This document shows positions 34,478 through 34,964 of a stretch of DNA of 34,964 nucleotides, one piece after another. The translations under genes were made by a program, and so were the position numbers. The stretch spans positions 1-34,964 of the forward strand of contig CANHCU010000031.1 in NCBI GenBank assembly GCA_947459185.1, in the 5' to 3' direction. This DNA comes from Planctomycetaceae bacterium. Its GTDB lineage: Bacteria > Planctomycetota > Planctomycetia > Pirellulales > UBA1268. A model generated the notes under the pieces. The model was not told the origin of the DNA and made no database searches. It saw only the letters and a program-made list of their open reading frames with translations. The number at the start of each line of letters is the position of its first letter. The stretch's first letter is position 1.

Positions 34478-34705
34478 GGTCACGGTCAACGGTGCTGGCG
34501 GGGGATGCAAACGCCCGGATTCCTCATTATAGCCCTCAGCAGTGTCGGGTGCCGCCTCGATTCGCTCGTTGACGCTACCCGCCCGCGACACTAGATTCTG
34601 GCGAGTTTGTCGGCCCAAATCGGCCGCGTTTACCCTGCTGCCCGGTGCGATGCGCCGGATTCGTTTTCCCCGCTACGACCCGCTACGAAAGGTTTTGACC
34701 AGCCC
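34478..34705. other. Divergent gap between the cytochrome-like gene and ppdK
   Basis: This 228 bp region separates two divergent genes and should hold both promoters. I recognise no confident -35/-10 pair, hairpin or ribosome binding site in it. Confidence 0.4.
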
Positions 34706-34964
34706 ATGGCCACCACTGTCGGAAAGAAGTCCTCCAAGCATGCGTCCACCAAGAGCGGGAACAAGAGCGGGAAGCAGAGCGGCAAGCCGGGCAAGATGAT
34801 CTATTCCTTCGGCGAGAAGAAGTGCGACGGCGACGGCACGATGAAGGCCCTGCTTGGCGGCAAGGGGGCGAACCTCGCTCAGATGACCAAGATCGGCCTG
34901 CCGGTGCCCCCGGGCTTCACGATCACGACACAGGTCTGCATCGACTACTACAAGCACGGCAAGA
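34706..34964 (+). CDS. ppdK: Pyruvate phosphate dikinase, N-terminal part (runs off the window)
   Basis: The visible 86 residues read through a basic tail and into the PPDK nucleotide-binding domain: YSFGEKK (33-39), [15 protein letters not shown] and [14 protein letters not shown], ending in DYYKHGK. The full enzyme (about 880-900 residues) interconverts pyruvate and phosphoenolpyruvate with ATP and phosphate. Most family members begin a few residues before the FGE motif; here the first 30 residues are rich in Lys, Ser and Gly (repeats of KSG). An in-frame ATG at 34796 would remove that tail. The start is read directly from the sequence; neither candidate ATG has a clear ribosome binding site. 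Confidence 0.93.
   Translation, partial: MATTVGKKSSKHASTKSGNKSGKQSGKPGKMIYSFGEKKCDGDGTMKALLGGKGANLAQMTKIGLPVPPGFTITTQVCIDYYKHGK

Overview
The window is high-GC DNA from a planctomycete, most likely of the Pirellulales type. The clearest markers are a paired PSCyt1/DUF1549/DUF1553 cytochrome-like protein and DUF1501 protein at the right end, a large exported repeat protein with a LEPR-type N-terminus, a DUF2617 protein, and a NatB-type ABC permease fused to a CPBP protease. No tRNA, rRNA, CRISPR array, transposase or phage gene is visible.

Layout. 1-100: a palindromic REP-like repeat. 108-2306 (minus): response regulator, DUF2617 protein, CPBP membrane protease. 2870-8994 (plus): folK (fused to a degenerate P-loop domain), panC and lgt (fused to a CDGSH iron-sulfur domain), joined by stop/start overlaps, then an MMPL/RND-type transporter. 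8987-11045 (plus): RlmI-like methyltransferase and a secreted HExxH protein. 11046-11384: a palindromic element, a duplicated gene end and a bidirectional terminator. 11385-13417 (minus): ilvN, ilvC and a 91-residue protein. 13703-18307 (plus): rpsB, tsf, pyrH and an APC-type permease. 18338-21142 (minus): a 934-residue repeat protein. 21349-21909 (plus): frr. 21971-30231 (plus): three consecutive ABC ATPase/permease pairs, the last permease being a 1144-residue protein that also carries a CPBP protease and a glutamate-receptor-like ligand-gated channel. 30232-30530: two more repeat families. 30531-34477 (minus): DUF1501 and PSCyt1/DUF1549/DUF1553 genes. 34706-end (plus): the start of pyruvate phosphate dikinase.

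How the genes fit together. Much of the window is housekeeping: translation (rpsB, tsf, frr, rRNA methyltransferase), nucleotide and cofactor synthesis (pyrH, folK, panC), branched-chain amino acids (ilvN, ilvC) and lipoprotein maturation (lgt). The common rpsB-tsf-pyrH-frr order is split by the permease and by the opposite-strand repeat protein. The ABC array looks like one transcription unit with several overlapping genes. Its last gene is the most unusual object here: an exporter permease, an intramembrane protease and a ligand-gated channel in one open frame, with a signal-peptide-like segment and a possible internal start at the junction.

Two dispersed palindromic repeat families lie in gene-free gaps. 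One is a hairpin with a GNRA loop in every copy. The other is a 92-129 bp element whose two copies differ by paired, compensating changes in their arms.
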